Source: Gremmenia infestans
Taxonomy: Eukaryota; Ascomycota; Leotiomycetes; Helotiales; Hamatocanthoscyphaceae
Assembly: GCA_032629725.1 (NCBI GenBank)
Contig: JAFEVB010000010.1
Span: 1,736,001-1,800,000 of the forward strand
Length of the DNA stretch: 64,000 nucleotides
Direction of reading: 5' to 3'
In this document: one piece after another, positions 43,298-55,600 of the stretch
How positions within the stretch are numbered: position 1 is the stretch's first letter
Layout of the letters: each line of letters begins with the position of its first letter
The notes under the pieces: model-generated
What the model was told of the DNA's origin: nothing
The model's input: the letters and a program-made list of their open reading frames with translations, nothing else
The model's database searches: none
Position numbers and translations under genes: made by a program

Positions 43298-44763
43298 TCA
43301 TTGTCCAACTTCTTCTGTCGATGGGGTAAACCTCGCTAGGTAAGCTTCCCAATATTTGCAATTCTTCGACGGTAACATCGTGTCCATAAATTTCTTGGCC
43401 ATATCATTATTGAGAGGAGGAATACCATCTGGATGGTATTGATACCAAACATTTGGAAGCCTACTTGGCTCACTAAACTCGGTATCATAAAAGTCGGCGC
43501 AGACTCCGCGGTTGTATTCAAGATATTCGAGACTGGCATAATAGTGCAGCCATCATTGATCACTCCAGTGCTCTGATATTTTAAACCGGTCTAATGCGTT
43601 TCTGGGGTGTTTGGGGTTATGTAATTGTTTCCGCATCCTTCGCCTGTTTGAATCAAGATTAGCTTTCTTTGACTTGCTAATATGGCACAAGAACCGGATG
43701 TACTTACATGTTCTTATTGAGCGGATTAAAACACAATGCTAGCATATACCGAACAAGGATGAAGATTGGACGGTGGTATGAACAATCGGCTTTTCCAGCT
43801 TGGTGTATTCGTTCGAGTTCCTTGACGTATTGTGATTCGCGAAATGTCCGCATTCGCCCTTTGCTATACCACGAACAGAAGCGTTTCAATCGAAGCATCC
43901 TTGCTGTCGGACCTAGTAAGTTATCCAATTCTCTATCAATTTGCAGGAAAATGGTATCCAGTTCGGTCTGGAGCTCCTGGTCTCGGTCCTCGATCAGGCT
44001 AATGTCCCCGAGGCCCGTGCAGATTATATCTCCAGCTGTCATAGCCTGAGTACAGCGCATGATTAGTGAAGTAGTGGCTTTGTCATTTTCTGGCAGATGG
44101 AAAGTAACATTCTGAATGTTGCGCAGCTTGCAAAATAGTAGCATAATTGCTCTTATATCGTCTAAGAACTTCTCGGGGAAATATTCATTTACGATCGTTT
44201 GCCGCGGCTTCCCCGCCAAGAACCATTTTTTCAGAATCTGTATCTTGGAAGTATATTTCAAGATTTATGAGATTCTCGGCCGCCATAAGTATTTCCATCC
44301 AATTCCGGACTTTCATCCATAGATCCACCATTTGGCCAGGATCTCTGTGGTTCGGCGCGTCGATCCTGAATTCGATCTTTTGAAGCCGCTTGTATGGTAA
44401 GTTGGTAACGAAATGAGGATACCAGAAGCTCCCACGTGAGTTCGTTACTGAGATCTGGTATCCGTTCCATGGTTAATAGCAGTTGGGTATGGAAAGTATG
44501 AAGATGAAGACATCGTTATAGATTAAAAAAGATGCTTCCTTATACAGTTGCTTGCAAATCCTAAGAAATCCAAGTTTCTCACTCGGATCGATTTCTACTT
44601 CATCTTCGGACCAATATTCATCTCTAACAGATCCATCCTGCAGCTGCTTGGTTTTGTATTCATGTCGAGCCCAAGGATTCAATAGGTGTTCCCATATGAC
44701 GATCCGGATCTCTGGGGGAAATCGGCCCAAATACCCCATTGCAATCGTATCTTGAGAAGCCAT
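43298..44763 (-). pseudogene. Broken 2EXR/F-box-like gene
   Basis: The start MASQDTIAMGYLGRFPPEIR, then IVIWEHLLNPWARHEY and FLRICKQLYKEASFLIYND, is an F-box/2EXR-type opening. Coding-like sequence then continues to 43298, but with lesions. (1) A TAA near 44487, possibly inside a weak 57 bp intron GTCTTC...ACCAG. (2) A one-base frameshift at an A6 run near 44230-44235, where NLEIYFQDTDSEK must shift to reach WFLAGKPRQTIVNEYFPE. (3) An in-frame TGA at 43553-43555 between SEHWSDQ and WLHYYASLEYLEYNRG. A normal 64 bp intron (GTAAGT...AACAG, 43644-43707) is intact. After the TGA the frame runs on for 84 codons to EEVGQ. Most parsimonious reading: a recently inactivated gene. Confidence 0.65.
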
Positions 44764-45079
44764 TGGGTCTGAAGCTGCGGAGATTGTAGTGCTGCAGTGT
44801 CTCTAACTTTCTTAATGTAGACTGGAATTTTTGAAATGAAGACTGAGCCTAAATTTGGGGATATCTTGTTGGTGGTGTTATTGTCGACTCCACTATCTCT
44901 GGTTTCTGGACTCGCAAATATTAACAAGTATGTTGGGAGGGCGAGTAGAAATATCTTTAGATTTGAACTGTCTATATATAAGATTTTGTGATTTTAGCCA
45001 AACTACCTACGGTGTAGAACGCTAAATTGGCTCTGGTTAGTCCAGACACCTACGAGGAATCATAAATGTACTACAATTT
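44764..45079. other. Intergenic upstream of the broken 2EXR gene
   Basis: About 315 bp, no gene recognised. Confidence 0.35.
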
Positions 45080-45511
45080 AAGCGTTATGGCTAAGCTATC
45101 CGTCCAGCTTGGTTCCCACACCCTGATTGAGGTATTTAGTAGGTTTTCTGACCACCAAAATTCGTTATGAAGCGTTTAGATCCACACAAACTCGATCAGA
45201 AAGGACTCTAAACTCTCACCCATGCACGTAAAAAACCATCACTCTGCCTAGCACAAGCAGCTAATGCCATAGATCTCCATTCTATGGTGGCGTAGATATA
45301 CACCAGAGGTACATGTACTATCATTCTCTAACAACGTGCGTACGGAGATTCTCTCCTTCAATCGCGTTAACGCTATAGCTAGGCCATATTTAATAATGTA
45401 AGGACCGATTCGAACAACTTTATGACCGTTCTTTATTGATTTCTTCCCTGAATTGTGGGCTTCTTGGTTAGTTGGAAGTCGTAGTGCGAATTCATTCGTA
45501 AATTGTCTCAT
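45080..45511 (-). pseudogene. Remnant of an aminoglycoside-phosphotransferase-type (APH/choline kinase fold) gene
   Basis: The minus strand reads KVVRIGPYIIKYGLAIAL, resembling the start of fungal APH-domain proteins (a nucleotide-loop strand with a Lys before Tyr-Gly). About 25 codons later, in another frame, comes HVPLVYIYA, resembling their VPVPRVYA segment, and in a third frame TCMGESLESF, resembling the hinge MEYIPGESL. The order fits but frames are broken and no catalytic HGD part was found, so this would be a decayed N-terminal fragment. The call rests on short motif likeness only. Confidence 0.4.
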
Positions 45512-46319
45512 ATGGAGGGAGGCATTCTCCCCAAATATCTCAAGTTCGACTTTGGGTTTGTGCTGGGCACAAAGCGGATAGATTGATTAGTGGTAGGATT
45601 GAGAAGTAGGAATGCGAGGTATTAGACCTAACGTGCTAGAATAGGCTTAGCTGTCGCATAGGGTTTGCACATCAACCCGGATCTTCGGGGCGTGTACAAC
45701 GCCTTCCTTCCCACATATACAAGATAGCATACACGCCGTTCTCGGTTTTTTCAAACATATAATGGCCAAATGGTATAGAAAAATATCCATCACAGCGGCC
45801 GCGTACGAGAAGGTCGCAGTAGCTTCAAAGTTCAGGCAAGCGGCCTCGTGACCGGCCCCCTTTTCTATTGCTCAGCGCCTATACATACAAGTCAATTAGA
45901 AAACAATGCCAGACCCTTAGCACACGCGTCAAAGAGCTTAAGAGACCCGATGGGGATAGGATGGTATTCGGTGATGCCGCTCTAAATCTGCCTTCCGACA
46001 AAGGTTGTTTCTTGATCCCTGTGGGTTTGCGACCCCCCACGAGGCTGAGGATGTTGGTTACTCCCTTTTGCTGAAGAACCAACAACTTGCTACAAGGATC
46101 GCAAAACGTTGCAGATACGGACATGCACTGCGTGGGGCACAGCCCACAGCCTTCTTCACAAGTAGCGGATGTTCCCTTCGAACTCTGATCGAAGACCTCA
46201 CAATTTCATTTCTAGTATTTCAATCTCCATACTCCGTATTCCCTTTCTTTTTCCTGCCGGGCTACAAAACTTTGATTCATCATAGCAGAAATCTCGCATC
46301 GGCAGCTAAGTGGTTAACC
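45512..46319. other. Intergenic upstream of the large GTPase
   Basis: About 800 bp; probable promoter of the GTPase gene. One ACTCCGTA octamer at 46231-46238. The GTPase frame is open upstream to 46005 without family resemblance. Confidence 0.4.
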
Positions 46320-49300
46320 ATGACACGGCATGGGGGACCAAGCGGTTCATCAAATCTGCTTCAAACACCTTTACCAGTCAGGCCTGCGTCTAACGGTCCT
46401 GCCACTACGAACGAGCATAACGATCAACATATACAAATTGCAGTGAGCAACGGCAAGGATATCGGCGAGTCTCTGGCAAACATTTTGAGACGGAGCTCCT
46501 TAGCAGACAACGAAGAGTCAAATCTTCATCAGGTTGTTTCGCTAGCGGAAGAGCTACAAAACTATCAATTCCCCGCTGAGTTTACAGTAGGCTTAGTCGG
46601 CGATTCTGGTGTTGGTAGGTGCCGTTGTACAAAATATTCACGCGCGCTATTCATCTGACTTTGACACAGGTAAAAGCAGTTTGATCAACTCCTTGCTCGG
46701 GCAAGAAGATCTTGCAAAAACAGTAAGTAAACTTCCACTGACGAGGATCTGTATCTAACTAGAACAGTCTGGGGGTGGGAGCGCTTGTACAACAGCTGTT
46801 TATGAATACCGGAAAAAGCGAGAGACCGACAGCGCAGCTTATACAGTCGAAATTGAACGCATGGGAAATCGTGAGATAGATGATTTGTTGCGCCAAAGCG
46901 TTCTGGACTACAGGCATTACCACCTTCGAGACCATAATGACGATGGAGGAGCTGAGGGTGATGAAGTAGAGCAACAACGCAAGCAAGCAGGTGTGGCTTG
47001 GGATACCCTAACCGCTGCATTTGAGAATCCTGGCTGCACGGAAGCAACATTTCAGAATCCACTCGTTTCCACAGAGGATATAATCCGAATGGTACTCGGC
47101 TGGAAAGATGATATAACATGGCCCGCAGGCTTCAATACCACCCATGTTGCCATCCTAACAGCTGGCATAGTGGGGGACTGTACCATACAGATTGAAAACT
47201 TCTGGCGCCAGTGGATGTGGCCCTTTATCAAAGTAGTCCGGTATGTTGCGAGCTCGGATCTCTTCGGCGGAACTGACTTCAAATTATAGTATCTACCTGG
47301 ATGCTGCAGTATTGCAGAATGGTATCGTGCTTGTGGACTTGCCTGGTAGGAGACTTCCATAATTCCGCCTAATTTATCACGCATTATGCGTGACGCATAT
47401 ATACTGATTTTGCAAGGTTTCCGCGACGTCAACTCGGCACGAGTCAGAATTGCCGAAGTAAGATTGTATCAGTGCGATGAGATATTCGTCGTGACCGATA
47501 TTGGTCGGGCAGCGACGAACCAGGGCGTAGAAGATGTCATCGTTCGACAATTAGGAAAAAACTTTAGCGGCCTTAGGAGATCACAGAATGTAGCCATCAT
47601 TTGTACCAAGTCAGAGGTCAGTCAAGGTATTCCACTCGTCTGAATTTTACCACTAATACACTTAGGCTTTGGGAGATGAAAGAGAGATCCTGAGAGACTG
47701 TCCACACACAGACGAATTCAACCCTGAGGCTATGGAGCGTCTGAAACTCGAGATTGAAGATGCAGATTATGACCGTCTGCCTCGGGAGCATCTAGATGCG
47801 AAGTATTATTCTTTGATCTCTGTTTAATACTTCATGCTTATGGTAAAGCAGACGAAGAAGCTTTTTCATGTCAGCTCGCAATCAGCACGTCAAAAGACTT
47901 CTCTTGAGATATTATGCAGCCCAAAGGCAGACCAGAACAGTCCGCGTATTTTGCGTATCCAATACGTATTATCGGCAAGCTAACGCATTGCGGGCGGATG
48001 TTCCGCGAGGTGCACGCGGTCGCCGACGCTCTTCAACTGTTCGCAACGACGATTTCTTGGCTGCAGACCAGAAGGAGCAAAGCTCAGGCATTCTCGAACT
48101 ACGAGACTTCATCCGCGGAATCCCATCCAAGTCCCATATCCTTGAGACGAAACACTACCTCGGGACGAGCTTAGTGGCCTTGCTCGAGAAGACAGAATTG
48201 TGGCTTAATGCAAGTGTTGTGGAGCTGGCCGCGAGCCAAGCAGCAGCGCCAGGATTCGTACAGGAATTGCAAACGCAGCTCAAGAGGGTAAGTGTTACAG
48301 TACATTAAGAATGAGCAGCAGCTGATGCGCATACAGAGATTTAACACTTCTGTTGAGACCAGTCACGCAGAGCTAACGACTGCCAAAACGCAAATGTTGC
48401 AGCGACCGCTTAGTCTGGACCCCCTTTCGACACCCTGGAATAGAAGTAGGCTGATGATAATACAGCCCAAGGCATGAACCGGTGGGAAACCGCAGCACTT
48501 GCGGTTGTTTCGAGATATCGAGGAGTGAGTAATTAGAATCAACATTCTCTCTGAGCTAATGCTAACTAACCATAGCAGTGGGCTCCTAGTAAGATAATGT
48601 TGTGAACACTCGTCGCAATTAACTATATTGATGGTATACAGACACGTTTCTTGCTTTCTGGAGAAACGAGGGGGCTCATGAAACCGCCAGTCGGCCATAC
48701 ACTAATTGGAACGAAGAGATCATCCAAGCGATGGTGAATGATATCGAGCCGTTTGAAGAGCCCTTCACTACAGAGAGCGAAAGAATCTTCACCACTGTCA
48801 ATGATTCCACGAAAGAAAGCCTGTCTGCATTACCTAGGAGACTAAGTGGTACGATGATCAGAAATCACATCCCCTTGCTACAGAGAGCTAACAAGCAACG
48901 ATGGCAGAATTCCACGGAGCCGAGGATTTCACAGCAACCTTTCCCCGACGCGAGCGGAATCTTGAATATGAAATCGATAATATTTCTGATTGGTTCAGTG
49001 ACGAGCTTCAGTAAGTCAAGTCCCCAACCGATTTAAAGGAGGTCGGCTAATAGCAATGAAATCATCCAGGACCATCTTCCACGATCTCCTTAGAGCCCAC
49101 GGAGCATCCTATACCATGCAACACATGCGTCCCATGTACGAGGATATGGACCATGGAAACGGCGTGACACAACGGCGGATCCAGCGTTTACAGATGCAGA
49201 TCTCCGGAGACGCGCGTCAGGGAATCCCCAAGCTATTCAGGTTCATCCGGGACCAGTGTAACAATTCGCTTAACACATTGCTGGTCGCTACTAAAGTGAA

Positions 49301-49484
49301 GCTCCAAAGGGCCGTAGATAGGTGTGGAGTGGATATCGGGAACGATCTTGAGATTGTGCGAGGCGAGCAGGTTCCGGCCGATGATGAAAGTACCTTGACT
49401 AGTCAGATGTTCGATGTTTTGGAAGCAGCTAAGATAAGGAGGGCGGAGGCTCTGAGAGTGTTCGAAGCTAGTATTAGGACTTGA
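46320..49484 (+). CDS. SLIP-GC-like / dynamin-like large GTPase
   Basis: Thirteen-exon model: 46320-46614, 46670-46722, 46768-47240, 47290-47345, 47417-47616, 47666-47802, 47852-48287, 48337-48412, 48466-48524, 48579-48588, 48642-48848, 48908-49010, 49070-49484; 2520 nt, 839 aa. G1 P-loop GDSGVGKSSLINSLLG is rebuilt across intron 1. A G2-type Thr may lie in SACTTAVYEY, G3 is VDLPG (split by intron 4) and G4-like is CTKSE at the end of exon 5. Between G1 and G3 lies a large helical insert. The C-terminal half (NTFLAFWRNEG, NWNEEIIQAMVND, NLEYEIDNISDWF, GASYTMQHMRPMY) matches the layout of fungal proteins related to nuclear GTPase SLIP-GC. Introns are 45-71 bp. Least certain: the exon 6/7 junction and the 10 nt exon 10. 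Start chosen at the Met nearest the conserved part. Confidence 0.75.
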
Positions 49485-49504
49485 TGTTTGCATTTTCTTT
49501 TCTT

Positions 49505-49547
49505 TGCTTTGCTTTGCTCTGCTCTGCTCTGCTCTGCTCTGCTCTGC
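49505..49547. repeat. CTTTG/CTCTG pentamer array
   Basis: Three to four CTTTG units followed by about six CTCTG units, directly after the GTPase stop codon, so probably in its 3' UTR. Confidence 0.9.
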
Positions 49548-50084
49548 CCGGGTGGGCGAGCCTCTGCTGTTTCCACGGATAGGAATATGTACTGTACATC
49601 TAGGACTCATTTATATTAGAATACTTATTTATCAAGAAGTTTGTTAAAAGCCGTGTTCGTATACTCGCACATATGCCTACCTATTTAGTCTGACATGGAG
49701 TACAGCATGTCCGCTAAATCCAGCTGTTAACTCCTATAGTATCCATCATACAACCTTCCCGACAAAGCTCTATCAGCTATATTATACCGACCTCACGGTC
49801 ACTCACCACTATCAGCGCTCACCGGGCACAACTCTCGTTTTCTTCTTCCCGCTTCTAAACTCTCTAGTGGTTCCATCCCAACTAGCGGAGAAGGTCACAG
49901 CTGCACAATCTTCCAGCTGCGCGCATGCATGAATTATCTTTCTCGAGATGGTCTTATGTATTATTCCGAGCTCAGCACGTCTCCGACTCTTCGGCAAATC
50001 CCTAGGATAATACTACTAATAACACCACAATGGACTAACGATGATAAACCCTTTAGCTCTCTGTTATGCTTCCCTCCCTATGCT

Positions 50085-50200
50085 AGACACAAATCGCGGC
50101 ACTCACCTTCATCAACTTCGTTATCCCATGCTACCTAGCATATTACAATTTACACACCACTCTCTTCCACGCACTAGGAGACTTCTTCTTTATGTAGACA
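50085..50200 (+). repeat. Dispersed repeat, copy 2
   Basis: Shares CTAGACA, GCGGCACT, TATCCCATGC, CCTA-CA and GAGACTTCTTCTTT in order with copy 1 near 10760-10930. Similarity is partial but collinear over more than 100 bp. Confidence 0.5.
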
Positions 50201-50551
50201 CGCCTAGAAGTGAAAGGGGTGCTCGTTTCGCTTCGCTTAGCGTGCCAACGGCAATAGGATAGGGAGGAAACACGCTTCTTGGAAGTACCTAGATAGGTAT
50301 CGGTACCTATTGCCCGTTAGGCGGCGAGTCGAAAGAGAACTCAATGGGTAAAGACGGATAGATGGTAGGACTATCCAAGAGAATGAAGGTGAATCTCTAA
50401 ACCAAATGCTGTTCCCAAAACGTCCGGGCCAGCTTCCGCAAATCATCCCTTCCCTCAAATACCCAAATTTCAAGAGTACAAGTTGCTCAGATGCCCCCAT
50501 GTACATCAGACGCTGTAAGGAGAGACAACACTAGCCCACGTACACTCATCA

Positions 50552-51800
50552 TCAGCAGCCCCGCATCTTCTTCTTGAACCCCTCTAGATACCTCTCAAAT
50601 GAGTCCCTCGTCAACATCGACAAGAGAAGAGCACGGCTCAACCGATCCGCAACTTCAGGTGCAAGGAGGCCGTCATTCTTAGGCACGAGAGCTAGTTCGC
50701 AGTACTCCAATAAGGCTCACGCTTGCTTGGCGTGAGGTCTTTTCCATCCTCGCGCACTATCAGCACGTTCCCAGCATTCTTCGTCCATTTCCCATCTGCC
50801 AGACCATACGAGGAGCCGTGGGGGTCTGTGTTGAGCGCCATAAAGGTTGCGGCAGAGTTCAACCAGGGGGACGAGCTGCTGGTGGTGGCGTTTGCCCATG
50901 CTTTATCCGGGGGGTACTGGCGCATGAGGAGCGGGAGGCCCATGATTCTCGAACAGCTGGTCGCCTTTTCCTCATACACGGGATGATCGCGCGGGACATG
51001 AACCTGGACATACTTCTGTCCGCCGTGAAGGGCGCGATGGCCTTCACACAGGATCTTGACGCCCTTGCCCGGCTTGCTCTCCAGCGCCAACCCCTCCATA
51101 TACCGCGCGAGCTCGTCCTCGTCCCGCGACGAAGGACCCCCCGAGCCATAGTACTTGAAATAATCCACCGCGACCCGCAAGTCCCCCAGCGTGCGCAAGC
51201 GGGTCATCATACTCGCCGATTTGGCTCATGACCACGACCGGCCCGCCCAGCGGTGCGGAGCCATGCGCCGCGTTGTCTCGAGCACGCATTGGTTGACGCG
51301 GGATCTGGACAAGTCGTCTAGACAGTGGACTACTACCGTGTGGTTGTCGACATCAAAATATCTGTATAAGTTGTCTGCGAGTATTCGCGAGTCCGGCGTG
51401 CCGTGTAAGAAGGTCCCGACGTGCGGGATGCGGAATATATAGTCATCTACGTCGTCGTCCCACGATGCTTCTATAAGATGAGCAGGTTAGCCAAAAGTCT
51501 CCTCGGGGAATTACAATACAATTAACACAATATACACCATATACCAGTCTTCTCCTCACAAATTACCCACACAAGCCTCGGCTTCTTCGCATCCTCCGGA
51601 ACCAACACCGCCAACCTCCCTCCCACCCACGGGCCTCGATCCTCTACCTCAAAGCCCCCATCTTCTTGCTTGCACAGCGTCTTATGGACAGCCCAGCCTA
51701 ATCCGTATGCTGGCATTCAGGCGAGCAGTACGCAACGGACTTGCACGCTGCGTGCGCAGGATTTGGCTGGCGAGGCGCAGAGGATGCACTTTTTCTCCAT
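50552..51800 (-). pseudogene. MYND zinc-finger protein gene with multiple frameshifts
   Basis: From 51800 the frame opens MEKKCILCASPAKSC. One base later in frame come CKSVAYCSPECQHTD and, after a 5-base shift, GWAVHKTLCKQ, which together make up a MYND finger (CxxC...CxxC...HxxxC). An intact 74 bp intron (51471-51544; GTATAT...TATAG) joins EEKTG to ASWDDDVDDYIFRI. Then come FDVDNHTVVVHCLDDLSRSR, a frameshift, GPVVVMSQIGEYDDPL, a frameshift, RTLGDLRVAVDYFKYYG and long sound sequence to KREPYW, a further frameshift, and CELALVPKNDG to GFKKKMRGC and TGA at 50552. At least five indels are needed, yet apart from a TAG at the finger break no point-mutation stops are seen. Function of such MYND proteins: protein interaction, otherwise unknown. 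Confidence 0.75.
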
Positions 51801-52601
51801 TTTGGCTTTGTGGGGAGTGGAGGAGGGTGGAGGAGAGGAGAGGAGAGGAGAGGAGAGGAGAGAGGAGAGAGGAGAGAGGACAGAAAACACGGAATTGTTA
51901 ATGATCTATTGCTATATTTGTTGTGCGATATTTGTAGTGTCGACTATTATCTATCAATTCACACTTATTCTACTCGGGACGCGATCTCGCGCGTCATTTT
52001 GTCACGAACTCACGTGATGGTACCAGTAAAGGACTAAAATGCCAACTTGAACTCCTTCCATACATACTATCTATACTTTAAGGAGATGCACATATCTATT
52101 CACACACACACACACATACATAGACACACACATACACACACAATAAAACTCAACTCAACTCAACTAATCCCCATTGAACCTTGATTCATTCCATTCAATA
52201 TCCATTCAATATCCATCCCGTTCAGATCCAGGGTATACACCTATATATGCAACTCGACTCGAATACAACTCGAATACAACCCGCCCGCCCGCCCGCCTAG
52301 ACCAGACCAGCAAAAATCACCTCCCCTCCATCCATACCCAAGGTAATTTTGATAACCCGCGTCCGCCCAGCAAACCCTGCAATGCTAAGTTCCCTTTCCC
52401 ATCAAATCCCATAAAATACAGAAATACAAACAAATTACTATACGTAAGTTTGAAAAATCATGCTCATACGCGTCATCCCTTCATGCATGCTTGCAATATA
52501 CAAAAAAATAACATAACATGTCATGACTAAAAGTCCTCCCATATAGCTACTGCGCTGGCCCGTAAATTCTTGTCCGGCACGGAGAGTTTGTTAAAAATTG
52601 G
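51801..52601. other. Intergenic with GA and CA repeats
   Basis: About 800 bp. GGAGA pentamers (about 51832-51868), CACACA runs (about 52100-52142), AACTC pentamers (about 52147-52166) and CGCC-rich runs near 52281-52300. No gene. Confidence 0.5.
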
Positions 52602-55600
52602 TTAACTCTGGCCTCCACCAAGCAATTGAATACAATTGTTCAATAACAGCGCTGCTTCGTGCAACAACTCCCATCGAGTCTTCTCAAACGTCGTGCGTAG
52701 AACCATGAGCATACCACTACATCCATTGAAACCCCTTACGTCCTTGAGTTGTTCGGGACTCCTCACCCCGCCGAGTCTCCTCAGATACGTCCGCATATCC
52801 TGGACTTGCGCGTCGAAATCGTAGTGTGCGGGGATAGGCTGCGTGGAAGGTCCTTCGAGAGCAAAGCCATAACTCCATACAATGAGAGCAGCAAAATACA
52901 TGACCCAAGGCCGGTTCATGAGCACATCGTCGCGCGCCGAGTAGTCAAAGGCGGGGTCCAGACCATGGTACGTGGATTCTTCGGGAACGAGCACGCTGCA
53001 TAGGAATCGGAGTGCGTACCAGGTTGCGTCGCGGGCCTTTGCCGTCGGTGCCCAGGTGTCTTTCATGCGGCGCTGAGCGCTATTGAGATCTTGCGGGCCG
53101 ATTGTGCGGCCTAGGAGACGTTTTGCGCGCGCGAAGATCTGGCAATCAACAATGTCGACGTGCATAGCCATGTGGGCTAGGTGGTGGAGGACCGTTCGGC
53201 TCTGGAAGATTGCGTTCTCCTCCTTCTTTTCGGGGTGCATATAAGGACCTGGAACGCTGTCTGCTTTTCGCAATAAAGAGCGGTCGAAATCTTGCTTCCA
53301 GAGATCGAATGCCCGTGTTAGTGACCCACGCCACTTGTCTCGTCCACCGAGTGCTTGTGAAACCCCAAGAGAGTTGACTTGCAGGTCTCGTTGGTTCATA
53401 TGCCAGCTTACACTTAATAGTCCAGCCATTAATATCGATCTGCCGAAAGAGTTCGTCCGCACCTCTTGTGCATTTAGAGTCCGCTTAAGGCCCTCTAGGA
53501 AGGATATCGGTTTTACCCCGTTGGCATGTAGGCTAGCTTCGATTCTTCCCACCTCAGCGCTATTCGTCGCATTCCACAACGCTTCGTCGCAGGGAAGCGG
53601 GAGCCGCATCTCGTGAGCTACCATCACTGTCGAGTGTCCAAACATTGTTGCATGAGTAGAATCAATCACAAATGCTGCGAATGCTGCCCGGCGAGTTGCC
53701 TCGTTCGTGACCCAGTGATTCCACCACTCATCGGGTGTATTCGCTCCGGATGCAGAGGAGTGTCGAGATCCATTTAATCCTTGCTTATCATCTCGTACAC
53801 TGGGAGGGGAATCAAGAGCTGATCGACCAATAAGTGAGCTGCCGCGTCTCATTAGTGTAATTGTCGTCGCATGATGAATATGGGCCCGTTCGTGTAATGC
53901 TCTTGTTGAATACATCTTTTCATAAAGCTCCAAGAGCAACAGAGCTTGGAAGACCCATAATTTCGCTGGAGGCCGGAAATGATAATCGCTAAAGATCTCC
54001 CCTATACATCAAGTATCAGTATCACTGCTTCACCTAGCTCTGCTGTGAACTTACATCTCAGATGCCAGGCCAAGAAGTTTGACAGCTCTGCACCAGCTTG
54101 TGTCACTTCATAGCCATGAATTTTGTCTAGACACGAAGCACCGATAGCAATCATGGCTATTAAGAGTAGATTCGGTGTCTTGTCAGGAGAGAATGTTGGC
54201 TTGTGCACTAAACAGTGTATTATTAGCATTTATTTTTAGAAAGGGTGGGAAAAAAGGACTCACGTATAGGTACTTGCGCGCTGAAATGGACCCAGTAGCT
54301 TCCAATGTAAGTCTGCATCATCTTCCGGCTCATCATGTGGCTGTCTTCACTACGATCGCCCTCAAGCAAGGCCTCCTTTTGTCTCGCCACTGGTGCATGA
54401 TCCGTCTCGTTGAATCGCTCTTTGATGAGGTCGATAATCTGCTGGCTCTTCTCTTCAGAGAGGACCGTTTCTGGAAGACTTGTGTCTAGAAGACTAGTGA
54501 CGGCCATGGGATGATGTGGTTGCTGATTTGGCGGAAAGAACCCGGGCATATTGATATCATTCGCAAAGTATGGAGCATAGTATTGGTTTCCAGAATCCGG
54601 GTAACTTTGCATTCAGTCAGTAGGGGTTCCTCAAAAATGGAGTATAGGAGAACTCACTTCGCATAACCAGCTTGGGGACCTATAGGACCCATAGGTGAAG
54701 TAGCATTCTCCAATTGCTGGTTGCTGAACAAATACGCCACAAAGTCTTCTGGGATTGCAAATGGTGATCGGTTGTATCCTTCACCACCAAACACTGGCAT
54801 CGTATTGGGTACTGTCATCTGGTCCAGCAGCATCATATCAGGGCCCGATTGCTGATGTGGGATAGAGTCATTGGAATAATCGGCAGACATAGAAGTCGGA
54901 TATGTCGACTCTGTTTCCCGCGTTACTATTGGTGTACTCGCTGCTGACGTTGAGAATCCCGGGGGAGGAAGAGTGAATGGGGTAAAATTTTGTTGGTTCA
55001 CATATCCTTGTGGGCTAGCTTGAGGTGGAGGATAACTTTGACTGTTTGATGCAGAAGACAGCAGTCCGTAAGGACCCACGGCTGTCTGTAGAGCTGGCCT
55101 TGAAAATTCAGCTGGCTTGCCATCTGACACACCAAAGCTGGCATGACGCTGAGGTCGATTGTTTGGCACAGAATTGGTTGAAGTGTGCTCTCTAGGCATA
55201 CTATCGCTGTTTGAGCGCTTGAAAGCAGTGGATTGATTGTAAATATCAGTTGCACCTGAACCCGTACCAGAATAAGTACTAGACTGTTGGCTGATGACTG
55301 GCGAATATGGATTGGGGCTCATCTCCTGGGGTGATTGATATTGGAGCTGATTAGCGCGTGATTTGATACCGGAAAGGCCTAGTCTCATGACTTCAGGAGA
55401 GTTCGAGCCGTGCATGGACAATGGTTTCCCAGCATCGGTCGTCGGGGATGCATGGGCATGACCCATCATAGAATCTTTCCTGTGTAATTGAGATCCTTTT
55501 GCCGTGTGGCGATCTTTATGCCTGTTACATAAGTCTTGCCGGACGAATGTTCTTGTACAGTCTGGGAAGTCACAATTGTAGATCTGCTTGGGAGTGTGAT

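Larger units (their letters stand above)
49485..50551. other. Intergenic with diverged dispersed repeat
   Basis: No gene. Contains the pentamer array above and, at about 50085-50200, a copy of the repeat also present near 10760-10930. Confidence 0.5.

Noticed and set aside
43553..43555. TGA considered as stop-codon readthrough or recoding
   Set aside because: The same gene has an upstream frameshift, so inactivation explains both lesions more simply; no readthrough context such as CTAG follows the TGA.
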